From Verrucomicrobiaceae bacterium UBA7681 (lineage in GTDB: Bacteria; Verrucomicrobiota; Verrucomicrobiia; Verrucomicrobiales; Verrucomicrobiaceae), in the NCBI GenBank assembly GCA_002482965.1, contig DLGZ01000027.1, positions 62,001 through 126,000 on the forward strand: DNA of 64,000 nucleotides. The letters run 5' to 3'. The position numbers and the translations under genes were made by a program. Below the pieces are notes generated by a model. The model was not told where the DNA came from. It saw nothing but the letters and a program-made list of their open reading frames with translations, and searched no databases. Below, piece after piece: positions 43,226 to 51,445 of the stretch (position 1 is its first letter; each line of letters begins with the position of its first letter).

Positions 43226-43557
43226 TTATTTGGATTGCGCGGCTTTGAAAGCTTCAGCCGCCGGCTTGAGCTTGGCGAACTCGGTTTCAATGGCCGACAG
43301 CTTGCGCTGCCGGGGGCATTGACAAATTCCAGAGGACGCAGTTGGGTTGCTTTAAACTCGGCTTTTTGGACGATGCTCTTCAGCGCATCCATGCCTCCGA
43401 GTGAGGCGATGTCCTTCTCATGCTGGCGGGTGGCTGCCTCGTCCTTTTTGAATGTGGTCTCGAGTGTGGCGATTTCACGCTTGAGCTCCGCGTGGCGCTC
43501 ACATGAGATGCTCGTTAAACAGAGTGCCAGACAACAAAAGAGAAGAGGCGGTTTCAT
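43226..43557 (-). pseudogene. Coiled-coil lipoprotein, module copy 1, apparently frameshifted
   Basis: A signal with lipobox (LTSISC) and coiled coil (AELKREIATLETTFKKDEAATRQHEKDIASLG) reads well to about residue 81. The frame then becomes Ser/Pro-rich and runs to 43162, overlapping the next gene. Adding one C to a run of five Cs (GCCCCCGG at about 43313-43318) restores a helical end (RQRKLSAIETEFAKLKPAAEAFKAA) with a TAA at 43226, 18 bases before the partner's start, as in the other copy. It may be a sequence error, a broken gene, or programmed slippage. Confidence 0.6.
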
Positions 43558-43667
43558 GTGGGTGTTCAGGGAATGATCCCCGCCAGCGGAGGCTTGTAGA
43601 ATTTAATCTTGAATGGTCTGCTGCGCAACTTCCTTGCCATTCGGCAAACCCATCCTAGCATCGGAGA

Positions 43668-44477
43668 GTGATAGCGATTGCAACAGCGAGTCAAAAAGGC
43701 GGCGTGGGTAAAACCACGTTGTGCATCAATCTCGCTTATTCACTGGCGAGGCGCGGCTGGCGTGTGCTGTTGATTGACACGGATCCGCAGGGCGGCGTGG
43801 GACTGTCGCTGGCAAAAAGCACGAAGGCACGTGAGGGTTTTCATGAGTTTCTCGTTCGCGGCGGGGATTTGAACAAGATGGTGGTGCCAACGCGGCTCCC
43901 CGAGCTGGAGATCGTGCCCGCCGGGCAGTATGACACCTGCGCCAGGCAGGGCTGGTCGGCGCATGAGGTTCCGGCACGGCTGGCCGATCTGCTGCGGGGT
44001 GCGGAGCTGCGGGGGGTCGATGTCGTACTGATGGACACGGCTGCCGGTATGAGCAGCACGACGGAGGCTGTGGTGAAGGCCTGTGATTTCGTGGTGCTGC
44101 CCCAGCAGGCGGAGCCACTGGCGATCCGCAGCGTGCCACATCTGCTTGAGACACTTGCGCGTTTCCGTGCGGAGGGCGCAGGCGTGCGCGTGGCGGGCAT
44201 TTTGCTGACGATGGTGATGCGTGAAAATGAGATGAGCATGAAGGTGGCGCGGGAGCTGCGCGACATGCTGCCTGCGAACCTGATGTTTCAGCAGAGCATT
44301 CCGCGCCTGCCCTCTTTTCTCGAAGCGAGCGCCCTGGGGGTGCCGGTGGCGCTGACGAAGCGCAACCCACCGCCTGAGGCACTGATTTTTGACCAGATCG
44401 CCGCCGAACTGGAGCAGCGTACTGGATTGACCCACGAACGTGAAAGGGAGCATGGCCATGCAAGTCTCATGGATTGA
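43668..44477 (+). CDS. ParA/MinD-family ATPase
   Basis: 269 residues from a GTG start. Deviant Walker A SQKGGVGKTTLCINLA, the switch DTDPQGG, VVLMDTAAGMSSTTEAVV (Walker B) and LTMVMREN are all present. ParA-type ATPases position plasmids, chromosomes or protein complexes by gradient oscillation. No ParB gene or parS-like palindrome is seen nearby. It is transcribed divergently from the lipoprotein/membrane module, with the possible roadblock-type gene overlapping its end, so its cargo could be the coiled-coil complex; that is inference. Confidence 0.85.
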   Translation: MIAIATASQKGGVGKTTLCINLAYSLARRGWRVLLIDTDPQGGVGLSLAKSTKAREGFHEFLVRGGDLNKMVVPTRLPELEIVPAGQYDTCARQGWSAHEVPARLADLLRGAELRGVDVVLMDTAAGMSSTTEAVVKACDFVVLPQQAEPLAIRSVPHLLETLARFRAEGAGVRVAGILLTMVMRENEMSMKVARELRDMLPANLMFQQSIPRLPSFLEASALGVPVALTKRNPPPEALIFDQIAAELEQRTGLTHEREREHGHASLMD

Positions 44478-45378
44478 TGCCGAGCGGCTCAAGGAGCTGG
44501 TGGCGCAGATCGCACCTCAGGAAAGCTGCGTGCAGGAGATGCCAGGCATCATGGAGATTGATACGACGCCTGAATCCTTGACGATCCATGGTGCCGAGGA
44601 ATGGGGATTTGCCATGGACTGGACGGAACCCACCGTGAGACCCGCGCCCACTGTTTCGAGGATTGAAACAGTTTTTGCCGAATCAGCGCCGCCGCCGGCA
44701 GAGATGGAAGATGAATCGGACGATGACGAGCATGGTCAATCACTCCCCGATCAAGCCGCCGCGCTGCCGCTGAGTCGAATCCGTGATAAGCTGCGTGCGA
44801 TTCGCCAACGTGCGACTGACGCAGGCATTCTGACACGCATGAGCGAGATCGCGCCGATGGAGCCGGCATCCCAGGAAAAGACAACCGTGTGTGTTCCTGT
44901 TGATGATGAAAGTGGCGATGCCGATGAGGATGGCGTCTGCAAAGACGAATCAGCAACTGGCATGGAGCCGGAATACATTGAGGTTCCGTGGCAGGCACCC
45001 GCCTTTGAAATTCCGCAAGGCTCCCGCGAGGTGCGTCTGGCTGCATTTGCCGGCTGGGCTCGGCTGGTGCTGCATGAGGGCGGCGGACAGGTTCTGGTTA
45101 TGAGTGATGATGGAGAAGTCCTGTGGGGAGGTGAGGCGAAAGCGGGGTTGGTGCTTTCCACAATGATGGCATGGGGTGCTGCGATACGTGCGAGCGCGAT
45201 GTCCGCCTGTGAAACGCCCTTGGTGATTCACCAGCCGCTGGCATCTGGGCATGTGCTTACAGTGATCCCGTGTGAAACAGCCGCCGGCATGGTGCATGCC
45301 GCAGTGGCCGCCCCTGCAGGGCTGAGTCATGAGCAGGCGCACCTGTTGCGTGGTGCCCTGTGTGCGGCGATGAACTGA
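44458..45378 (+). CDS. Acidic protein with possible roadblock/LC7-like C-terminal fold
   Basis: 306 residues from the ATG at 44458, which has AAGGGAG seven bases upstream; it overlaps ParA by 20 bases. The first 190 residues are acidic and low in complexity. The last 110 (VRLAAFAGWARLVLHEGGGQVLVMSDDGEVLWGGEAK, then HVLTVIPCETAAGMVHAAVAAP) follow the strand-strand-helix plan of roadblock domains such as MglB, though by eye only. It is probably the ParA partner or regulator. Confidence 0.55.
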   Translation: MQVSWIDAERLKELVAQIAPQESCVQEMPGIMEIDTTPESLTIHGAEEWGFAMDWTEPTVRPAPTVSRIETVFAESAPPPAEMEDESDDDEHGQSLPDQAAALPLSRIRDKLRAIRQRATDAGILTRMSEIAPMEPASQEKTTVCVPVDDESGDADEDGVCKDESATGMEPEYIEVPWQAPAFEIPQGSREVRLAAFAGWARLVLHEGGGQVLVMSDDGEVLWGGEAKAGLVLSTMMAWGAAIRASAMSACETPLVIHQPLASGHVLTVIPCETAAGMVHAAVAAPAGLSHEQAHLLRGALCAAMN

Positions 45379-45411
45379 CAGAAATCACCCCAGCCGTGGA
45401 AAAGAGGCGGT

Positions 45412-48018
45412 CTACTTTTTGAACAGGACCAACTCGTTAATGCCCCAGAAGCTGCTGGATGAGCCGAGTTGTGTGATGCGCACAAAGCGCCCTTTCTGCG
45501 GTGTTTTGAAAACAATCTCGGTCACTGCGCTCCCATCTCCTTGGGCGGCAGGGCTCCACTGCGTGCCTTCGGACGACACTTCGACTTTGTATTTGCGCGG
45601 ATAGTCTTGATAGCTGCTCTGGCTGTCGAGGGCCAGTCCGGCAATGTTCTCCTCGGTTGGAAGCTCGACGGTGAACCACTCGCCGCCCTTCATGGCAGCT
45701 CCGGTTGCCCAGCGGGAGCCGGTGTTGTTGTCCACGGCTTTCGCGCAGTCTTCTTTTTTGAGGCTGGCGCTTAGCTTCCAGGCGCTGCGAGGCTCGATCA
45801 AGGCAAGCTTCGTCCTCAGTCGGGTGTTGAGCGGTGTTGGTGGGGTGATGAAATACCAATCACGCACCCGTCCGTCAATGAGCTGGGTCTGGTCGGATTT
45901 CAGGATGATCGAGTAAACAAAGAATTCTGCCAGATAGCCACTGAACTGATCTTGAGGACTGACGCTTCCGCCACTGCTGTCCTGGCCACGTCCGATCAGC
46001 AGCCAGTTCAGCGGCTTGGACGGCGCGGTGGACTTGCCGTCGGAGGAGATGAATGCCTTGCCGTCGGCATCGCGTGCGCGGAGTTCCACGAGGCCTGTAG
46101 TGGCGTTCCAGCTGATGAAGGCGAGGCAGGCCAGCGTGCCGTTCACATCTTTGGAGGTCAGCGTGGGGCTGCCGCCGGCGTTTTTCACCTCGGCCACGAG
46201 GTTCTTCTTTTCATCCACCAGCAGAGACACCGTAGTGCCATCATCATTGCCGAGGGTGAAAACACGCATGGGGAGCTTTGCGGCATCGGCCTGAAAGGCG
46301 ATGACGGCGGTGAGTCCTTTTTCGTTGGGAACTCCGGCATCTTTGCTTCCGAAGGGCATGTTCTGCATTTCACTGCCCGTATCATCAAGCTCCAGGATGC
46401 AGGGCTTGCCATTGCGTGAATGGAAATCGAGCACGACCCGCCCCGGCTTGGGCGTGCCGCCAATTGCGGCCTCCGGCCAGTTGACGCGCTTGGGAGCATA
46501 GTCCGGACTTTTCTGATAACTGCGCAAAATGTTGTCACCACCCCGTTCGGAAATGTCATGCCATTCGATGACAGGCTCACTGGCGTTGGCCGCGGCGGGT
46601 TTGCCGTCGTCACCTTTACGGTTGGTCAAGATGCCGGTGCTGCCGACATAGAATAGACCGATGCCTCGGTCCACGGGCGGAAACGCACGGTCCTGTGGGA
46701 GCTGAAAGCTGACCTTGGGCGGATTGGACGAGATGCCGATAGCTGACAGCGCCGAATTGCTGGAAGACGAAGCACCTGGCTTTTTACCAAAGAAAAAGCA
46801 TCCGCCGATGCCCAGCAGAATCACGCCACCGCCGATGATGGCGATTTGTTTGACCAGCTTCGCGTTTGTCTGAAGGAATGAAGCGGGAGAAGAGCGGGCA
46901 GCAGATGGCTGCCGCTGCTGCGCCGTGACATGCCCGATTCCGGACCTGCGCGGCGCAGGTGCTAGCGGCGTTGTGAGGGCGGCTAGCTCAACGACAGGCT
47001 GCGCGTCTTCAACGATTTCCACTGGCACGGCCTCGGCCACCATTTCGGCATAGAAGGTCTGGGCTTGGGCTTCAGGAGGAGGATAGTAACCTGTCAGCGG
47101 CACCGTGCCTGTTCCGGGGGGCATGCCGGGTGGCATATAAACGGGCTGCGGCGCGTACATGCCCATCCAAGGGCCGTAGGGGACCATCGTGGGCATTTTT
47201 TCCCAGGCGCGGAACTCTTCGATGGCCTGCTGCGCATTGGTCGGGCGGTCATCAGGCTTTTGCGCCATGAGGCGCGCGCACCAAGCCCCTAGCCACTGCG
47301 GCACGTGAGGGGCGATTTCATGCAGCGGCACCAAGATGTGGTCGATGTGCTTGTCGATGACCTCGGCCATGGAGCTGCCGTCGAACGCTTTTCTGCCGGA
47401 GAGCGCCTCATAGAAGACACAGCCTAGGGAATAGAGATCGGTGCGTTCATCCACGGGCTCACGCGTGAGCTGCTCGGGAGCCATGTAATAGATGGAACCC
47501 ATCACCGTGCCTTCCTGGTCCTCCGTCTGCTTGCGTGCGCGCAGTCCTGCCCGTGCGAGACCGAAGTCGATGATCTTCGCCTGCATGCGGCCGCCGGGAA
47601 GACGCTCCACCTTGATGTTCTCAGGCTTGATGTCCCGATGCAGGATGTGGTGCTGGTGCGCCGCGAGCAGGCCTTCGAGTGTCTGCGAGGCCAGTTCTTT
47701 AAAATCATCGTAGGGAAGCGGGCCGCGTGCGACGACGTCTGCCAGGTCTTCGCCCTGCAGCAGTTCCATCACGATGAACAACCCTTCGTCATCGCTCGCC
47801 ACGTCGAAGATGGTCACGATGTTCGGATTGCGCAGGGAGGCGAGTGCGTCAGCCTCACGTCGCAGTTCGGAAGCGACGTTTTTGTCGACGTCAGCTTCGT
47901 TGGCGGTCAGCAGTCGTTTGACGGCGACCCAGCGCTTCAACTGGCTGTCATAAGCACGGAAGACGGCACCAACGCCGCCCATGCCGAGCTTTTCATATAT
48001 TTTATATCGTTCCGCCAT
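45412..48018 (-). CDS. Ser/Thr kinase with LamG-like and discoidin-like ectodomain
   Basis: 868 residues. Residues 1-270 are a Hanks kinase (GMGGVGAVFRAYDS, VAVKRLL, HRDIKPENIKV, DFGLARAG, APEQL). A Pro/Tyr-rich linker follows, then one membrane helix (IAIIGGGVILLGIGGCFFFG, about 390-410). The exported part has a LamG/concanavalin-like region (about 450-700: PGRVVLDFHSR, TAVIAFQAD, WLLIGRGQD) and a discoidin/F5-8 type C-like C-terminus (about 735-868: KAVDNNTGSRWATG, RKYKVEVSSEGTQW, GRFVRITQLG). It could sense carbohydrate or a surface ligand. It is divergent from the phosphatase gene by 187 bases. Confidence 0.85.
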   Translation of the reverse strand: MAERYKIYEKLGMGGVGAVFRAYDSQLKRWVAVKRLLTANEADVDKNVASELRREADALASLRNPNIVTIFDVASDDEGLFIVMELLQGEDLADVVARGPLPYDDFKELASQTLEGLLAAHQHHILHRDIKPENIKVERLPGGRMQAKIIDFGLARAGLRARKQTEDQEGTVMGSIYYMAPEQLTREPVDERTDLYSLGCVFYEALSGRKAFDGSSMAEVIDKHIDHILVPLHEIAPHVPQWLGAWCARLMAQKPDDRPTNAQQAIEEFRAWEKMPTMVPYGPWMGMYAPQPVYMPPGMPPGTGTVPLTGYYPPPEAQAQTFYAEMVAEAVPVEIVEDAQPVVELAALTTPLAPAPRRSGIGHVTAQQRQPSAARSSPASFLQTNAKLVKQIAIIGGGVILLGIGGCFFFGKKPGASSSSNSALSAIGISSNPPKVSFQLPQDRAFPPVDRGIGLFYVGSTGILTNRKGDDGKPAAANASEPVIEWHDISERGGDNILRSYQKSPDYAPKRVNWPEAAIGGTPKPGRVVLDFHSRNGKPCILELDDTGSEMQNMPFGSKDAGVPNEKGLTAVIAFQADAAKLPMRVFTLGNDDGTTVSLLVDEKKNLVAEVKNAGGSPTLTSKDVNGTLACLAFISWNATTGLVELRARDADGKAFISSDGKSTAPSKPLNWLLIGRGQDSSGGSVSPQDQFSGYLAEFFVYSIILKSDQTQLIDGRVRDWYFITPPTPLNTRLRTKLALIEPRSAWKLSASLKKEDCAKAVDNNTGSRWATGAAMKGGEWFTVELPTEENIAGLALDSQSSYQDYPRKYKVEVSSEGTQWSPAAQGDGSAVTEIVFKTPQKGRFVRITQLGSSSSFWGINELVLFKK

Positions 48019-48205
48019 CCGGGGTTAAGCACTTGAAAATAAGATAAACAGGAGCAAAGCCCATGTGCCTCCCCTTTGGCAAGCGGGATATTCCACGAAA
48101 ATGCTTATGAGCACTTTCTGCTCCGCCTTTGACAAAATGTGGGGGCGCGACACACTGATATCCCCCGTCAACTCTGACGGGATAGAATCAAACCCGCTCA
48201 GCATC

Positions 48206-48682
48206 TTGAAAAAAGTTCTTTTTGTCTGCACTGGCAACACTTGCCGCAGCCCGATGGCGGAGGCGCTTTTCCGTGATCTGGTCAGGGAACGTGCCGACTA
48301 CCAAGTCTCCAGCGCTGGTGTGGCGGCCGCTCCCGGTATGCCTGCGAGCAAATATTCGGTGGCTTTGCTCAAGGAGCGAGGAATCAATCTGGGCAGTTTC
48401 CAGAGCCGCATGCTCGACCGGCAGACACTGGAGCAAGCCACGCACGTGTTCGCCATGTCCTCGCACCACATGGCTGCGATCGCGGATGAATTCCCTGCGC
48501 ATTCGGACAAGGTTTACCTTGTATCTGAATTTGTCGCCGAAGATGCCCTGCGGGGCAGAGATATTTCCGACCCCTTTGGACAGGGCCGTGCCGCGTATGA
48601 AGTGACGCTTCGCGACCTTGAAAAAATTCTACCCAGCCTGCTCGCTTATATTGATCAGACCTGGAAGAAAAATGATGCATGA
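48206..48682 (+). CDS. Low-molecular-weight protein tyrosine phosphatase
   Basis: 158 residues from a TTG at 48206 (LKKVLFVCTGNTCRS becomes the usual family start). The longer frame from 48065 adds 47 non-family residues. The CX5R loop is C8 to R14 (CTGNTCR), and the Asp general acid is in SDPFGQG. Dephosphorylates phosphotyrosine or, in capsule systems, the Wzc-type kinase. It lies next to a Hanks kinase on the opposite strand, which need not be its substrate. The fusion gene follows with 49 bases between stop and ATG. Confidence 0.85.
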   Translation: MKKVLFVCTGNTCRSPMAEALFRDLVRERADYQVSSAGVAAAPGMPASKYSVALLKERGINLGSFQSRMLDRQTLEQATHVFAMSSHHMAAIADEFPAHSDKVYLVSEFVAEDALRGRDISDPFGQGRAAYEVTLRDLEKILPSLLAYIDQTWKKNDA

Positions 48683-48731
48683 CAGCAGCCATCGCCCACC
48701 CATCTTCGCCCCTCACCCCCAACGCAAAAAA

Positions 48732-50435
48732 ATGACCAGCACCTCCAACGGCACCCTTCCTCATAAACTCGCCATCGCCGCCGATCATGGTGGAGTGGAA
48801 TTGAAAAATGCCGTCGTCGCTCATCTGCAATCCGCCGGTTATGGCGTGGAGGATCTGGGGGTGAATTCACATGATTCAGTCGATTACCCTGACTATGCAG
48901 AGGTGGTCGCTGACAAGGTGCTCTCAGGCGAGGCCGATGCGGGCATTTTGGTATGCACCACGGGCATCGGCATGTGCATCGCCGCGAACCGCCATGTAGG
49001 CATTCAGGCTTCGCTGGTCGGTGACGCGCAGACCGCTGCCATCACGCGGGAACACAACAACTCCAATGTGCTCTGTCTCTCCGGCAAAAACACTTCGGAG
49101 GCCACCGCGAACGAAATCGTGGATGCCTGGCTTAAAACTCCTTTTGCCGGTGGCCGCCATGGCCGTCGGGTGGACAAGATGAACGCACAGCCGCACCCGC
49201 TCGACATTTTGGAAGCCAATGATCCCGCCGTCGCAGAGATCATTCAGGGCGAGCAGCATCGTCAGCAGGACCACATCGAACTCATCGCGAGTGAAAACTT
49301 CACCAGCAAGTCGGTCATGGCCGCCCAAGGCAGCTGCCTCACGAACAAGTATGCCGAGGGTTATCCCGGCAAGCGCTGGTACGGTGGCTGCGAAGAGGTC
49401 GATAAAATCGAGCAGCTTGCCATCGATCGCGCGTGCGAGCTTTTCGGTGCCAAATTTGCCAACGTGCAGCCGCATTCCGGTTCACAGGCCAATGCAGCGG
49501 TTTATTTCAGCGTCCTGCAGCCTGGCGACAAGGTGCTTGGCATGAACCTCGCCCACGGCGGTCACCTCACGCACGGCAATCCGGCCAATTTCTCAGGCCG
49601 CCTCTACAACTTCTGCCAGTACGGTGTGAATCAGGAAAACGAACTCATCGACTACGACGAACTCGCCGAAGTCGCCATGCGTGAGCAGCCCAAGATGATC
49701 ACCGCCGGTGCCAGCGCCTACCCGCGCATCATCGACTTCAAAAAGATGAGCGAGATTGCCAAGAGCGTCGGTGCTTATCTCTTTGTGGATATGGCCCACA
49801 TCGCCGGTCTTGTGGCTGGTGGCGCGCATCCGTCTCCGATGGAGTATGCAGACTTTGTCACCACCACCACGCACAAGAGCCTGCGTGGCCCGCGTGGTGG
49901 CATGATCCTCACCAATCGCGAGGACCTCTTCAAAAAGATCCAGAGCCAAGTCTTCCCTGGCGTTCAGGGCGGCCCCCTCATGCACGTCATCGCCGCCAAG
50001 GCCGTCTGCTTTGGCGAATGCCTCAAGCCTGACTTCAAGGACTACACCGCACAGATCGTCAAAAATGCCCAGGCCCTTGCTGCCGCGCTCACCGCTCTCG
50101 GCTACCGCATCGTCAGCGGTGGCACGGACAACCACCTCATGCTCGTCGATCTTCGTCCGAAGGGTCTCAACGGCAAGGTTGCCAGCGAGACCCTCGACAA
50201 GGCCGCGATCACCGTGAACAAAAACGGTATCCCCTTCGACACTGAGAAGATCACCCTCGGCGGCGGCATTCGCGTCGGCACCCCTGCGGTGACGACTCGC
50301 GGCATGAAGGAAGCCGAGATGAAGCAGATCGCCGCCTGGATCGACCGTGCGCTGACGAACCGTGACGACGAGGCTGCTCTGGCTGAAATCCGCAAGGAAG
50401 TCAGCGAGACGAACAAGCGCTTCCCACTGCCTTGA
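48732..50435 (+). CDS. rpiB-glyA: Fused ribose-5-phosphate isomerase B and serine hydroxymethyltransferase
   Basis: 567 residues from the ATG at 48732. Residues 8-145 are a complete RpiB/LacAB domain: HKLAIAADHGG, DYPDYAE, LVCTTGIGMCIAANRH with C75, and the closing GGRHGRRVDKM. Residues 150-567 are a complete GlyA: HIELIASENF, YAEGYPGKRWYGGCEEVD, FVDMAHIAGL, and TTTTHKSLRGPRGG with the PLP lysine at about 382. Interconverts ribulose-5-P and ribose-5-P and makes glycine plus methylene-THF from serine. An internal ATG at 49179 falls at the junction and would give a 418-residue normal-length GlyA. It is ended by a strong hairpin. Confidence 0.93.
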   Translation: MTSTSNGTLPHKLAIAADHGGVELKNAVVAHLQSAGYGVEDLGVNSHDSVDYPDYAEVVADKVLSGEADAGILVCTTGIGMCIAANRHVGIQASLVGDAQTAAITREHNNSNVLCLSGKNTSEATANEIVDAWLKTPFAGGRHGRRVDKMNAQPHPLDILEANDPAVAEIIQGEQHRQQDHIELIASENFTSKSVMAAQGSCLTNKYAEGYPGKRWYGGCEEVDKIEQLAIDRACELFGAKFANVQPHSGSQANAAVYFSVLQPGDKVLGMNLAHGGHLTHGNPANFSGRLYNFCQYGVNQENELIDYDELAEVAMREQPKMITAGASAYPRIIDFKKMSEIAKSVGAYLFVDMAHIAGLVAGGAHPSPMEYADFVTTTTHKSLRGPRGGMILTNREDLFKKIQSQVFPGVQGGPLMHVIAAKAVCFGECLKPDFKDYTAQIVKNAQALAAALTALGYRIVSGGTDNHLMLVDLRPKGLNGKVASETLDKAAITVNKNGIPFDTEKITLGGGIRVGTPAVTTRGMKEAEMKQIAAWIDRALTNRDDEAALAEIRKEVSETNKRFPLP

Positions 50436-50462
50436 GCTGCGTTTAAGTAAGTGATTTTGGAG

Positions 50463-50495
50463 GGAGCGCCTGGCAACGGGCGCTCCTTTTTATTT
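50463..50495 (+). terminator. Rho-independent terminator after the rpiB-glyA fusion
   Basis: GGAGCGCC at 50463-50470 pairs perfectly with GGCGCTCC at 50479-50486, loop of eight bases, followed by TTTTTATTT. It lies 27 bases after the stop codon, between this gene and the convergent cvfB. Confidence 0.85.
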
Positions 50496-50521
50496 GCGCC
50501 TGCGGTCGGCAGTATGCCGCC

Positions 50522-51406
50522 TCAACCCTTTTTGGCAGAAGGCTTCCAGTCACCTTCTTTTGCCTCACGAATGTCGAGGGATGCGATGCCCGGGCGGGTG
50601 AACTCGATACGGCGCTGTTTGTAGAGCGAGCCGAGCGCTTGTTTGAAGGCCTTTTTGCTGGCTTCGAAGTGGCTGCGAATGGCCTCGGGGTGGCTGTCGT
50701 CATCAAATTCAAGTTTGCCGCCATTGTTCTTGAGCGCTTCTAGAATGCGATCCGTCAATGAAGCGACACGCTGGTAGCCAGAAGCATCGAGGCTGAGATC
50801 GATCTTGCCGCTCGGGTGAATGGCACTGACGAATCCGTTGATCTGTTGTCCCACCTGGAGCGGAGCGCCGATGTTGGTGTGGTAAAGCAGACCGACATGC
50901 GTCCCTGCGACAATCGCATTGTAGCCCAGCGGTGTGCGGGCGGTGATCAGCAGAGGCACGGGCTGCGCTGGTCTGAACGGCGGGCGTTCGCGGCTCAGAT
51001 GCCGGTTCAGGCGTGTGGTCGCGATGATGCGGTCCGTTTTCTCATCCAGCATGATGTAGGCGACAACCTTGTCTCCCACGTAAACCTGATCTGCCTGCTC
51101 ACGAAACGGCAGCAGCAGATCCTTGAGCAGGCCCCAATTCAAAAATGCGCCGATGTTGCGGTTCACGCTCACGACTTCCAGCGTGGCGAACTCGCCCACC
51201 ATGGCGAAAGGCACCTCCGTGGTGGCTACGAGGCGGTCTTCGGAATCACGATAGATGAAGACGTCCAAGGCTTCTCCGAGACTGGTTCCTTTGGGAATGT
51301 AACGGTTTGGTAGTAAAATTTCACCGTGATCCCCCCCATCCAAGTAAATGCCGTGTGGCGTACTGTGGAGGACGATGAGGGAGTTGCGTTTGCCGATTTG
51401 AGCCAT
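50522..51406 (-). CDS. cvfB: CvfB/YitL-family S1-domain RNA-binding protein
   Basis: 294 residues with several S1/OB-like segments (EILLPNRYIPKGTSLGEALDVFIYRDSEDRLVATTE is the family start), a repeat at NAIVAGTHVGLLYHTNI, HPSGKIDLSL, and a C-terminal winged-helix-like part (KLEFDDDSHPEAIRSHFEASKKAFKQALGSLYKQ). Characterised CvfB binds RNA and affects virulence gene expression. Cytoplasmic. Confidence 0.85.
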   Translation of the reverse strand: MAQIGKRNSLIVLHSTPHGIYLDGGDHGEILLPNRYIPKGTSLGEALDVFIYRDSEDRLVATTEVPFAMVGEFATLEVVSVNRNIGAFLNWGLLKDLLLPFREQADQVYVGDKVVAYIMLDEKTDRIIATTRLNRHLSRERPPFRPAQPVPLLITARTPLGYNAIVAGTHVGLLYHTNIGAPLQVGQQINGFVSAIHPSGKIDLSLDASGYQRVASLTDRILEALKNNGGKLEFDDDSHPEAIRSHFEASKKAFKQALGSLYKQRRIEFTRPGIASLDIREAKEGDWKPSAKKG

Positions 51407-51445
51407 GAATGGCAGACTAGCTGCGGCTGCGGATCAATCCAGCGC

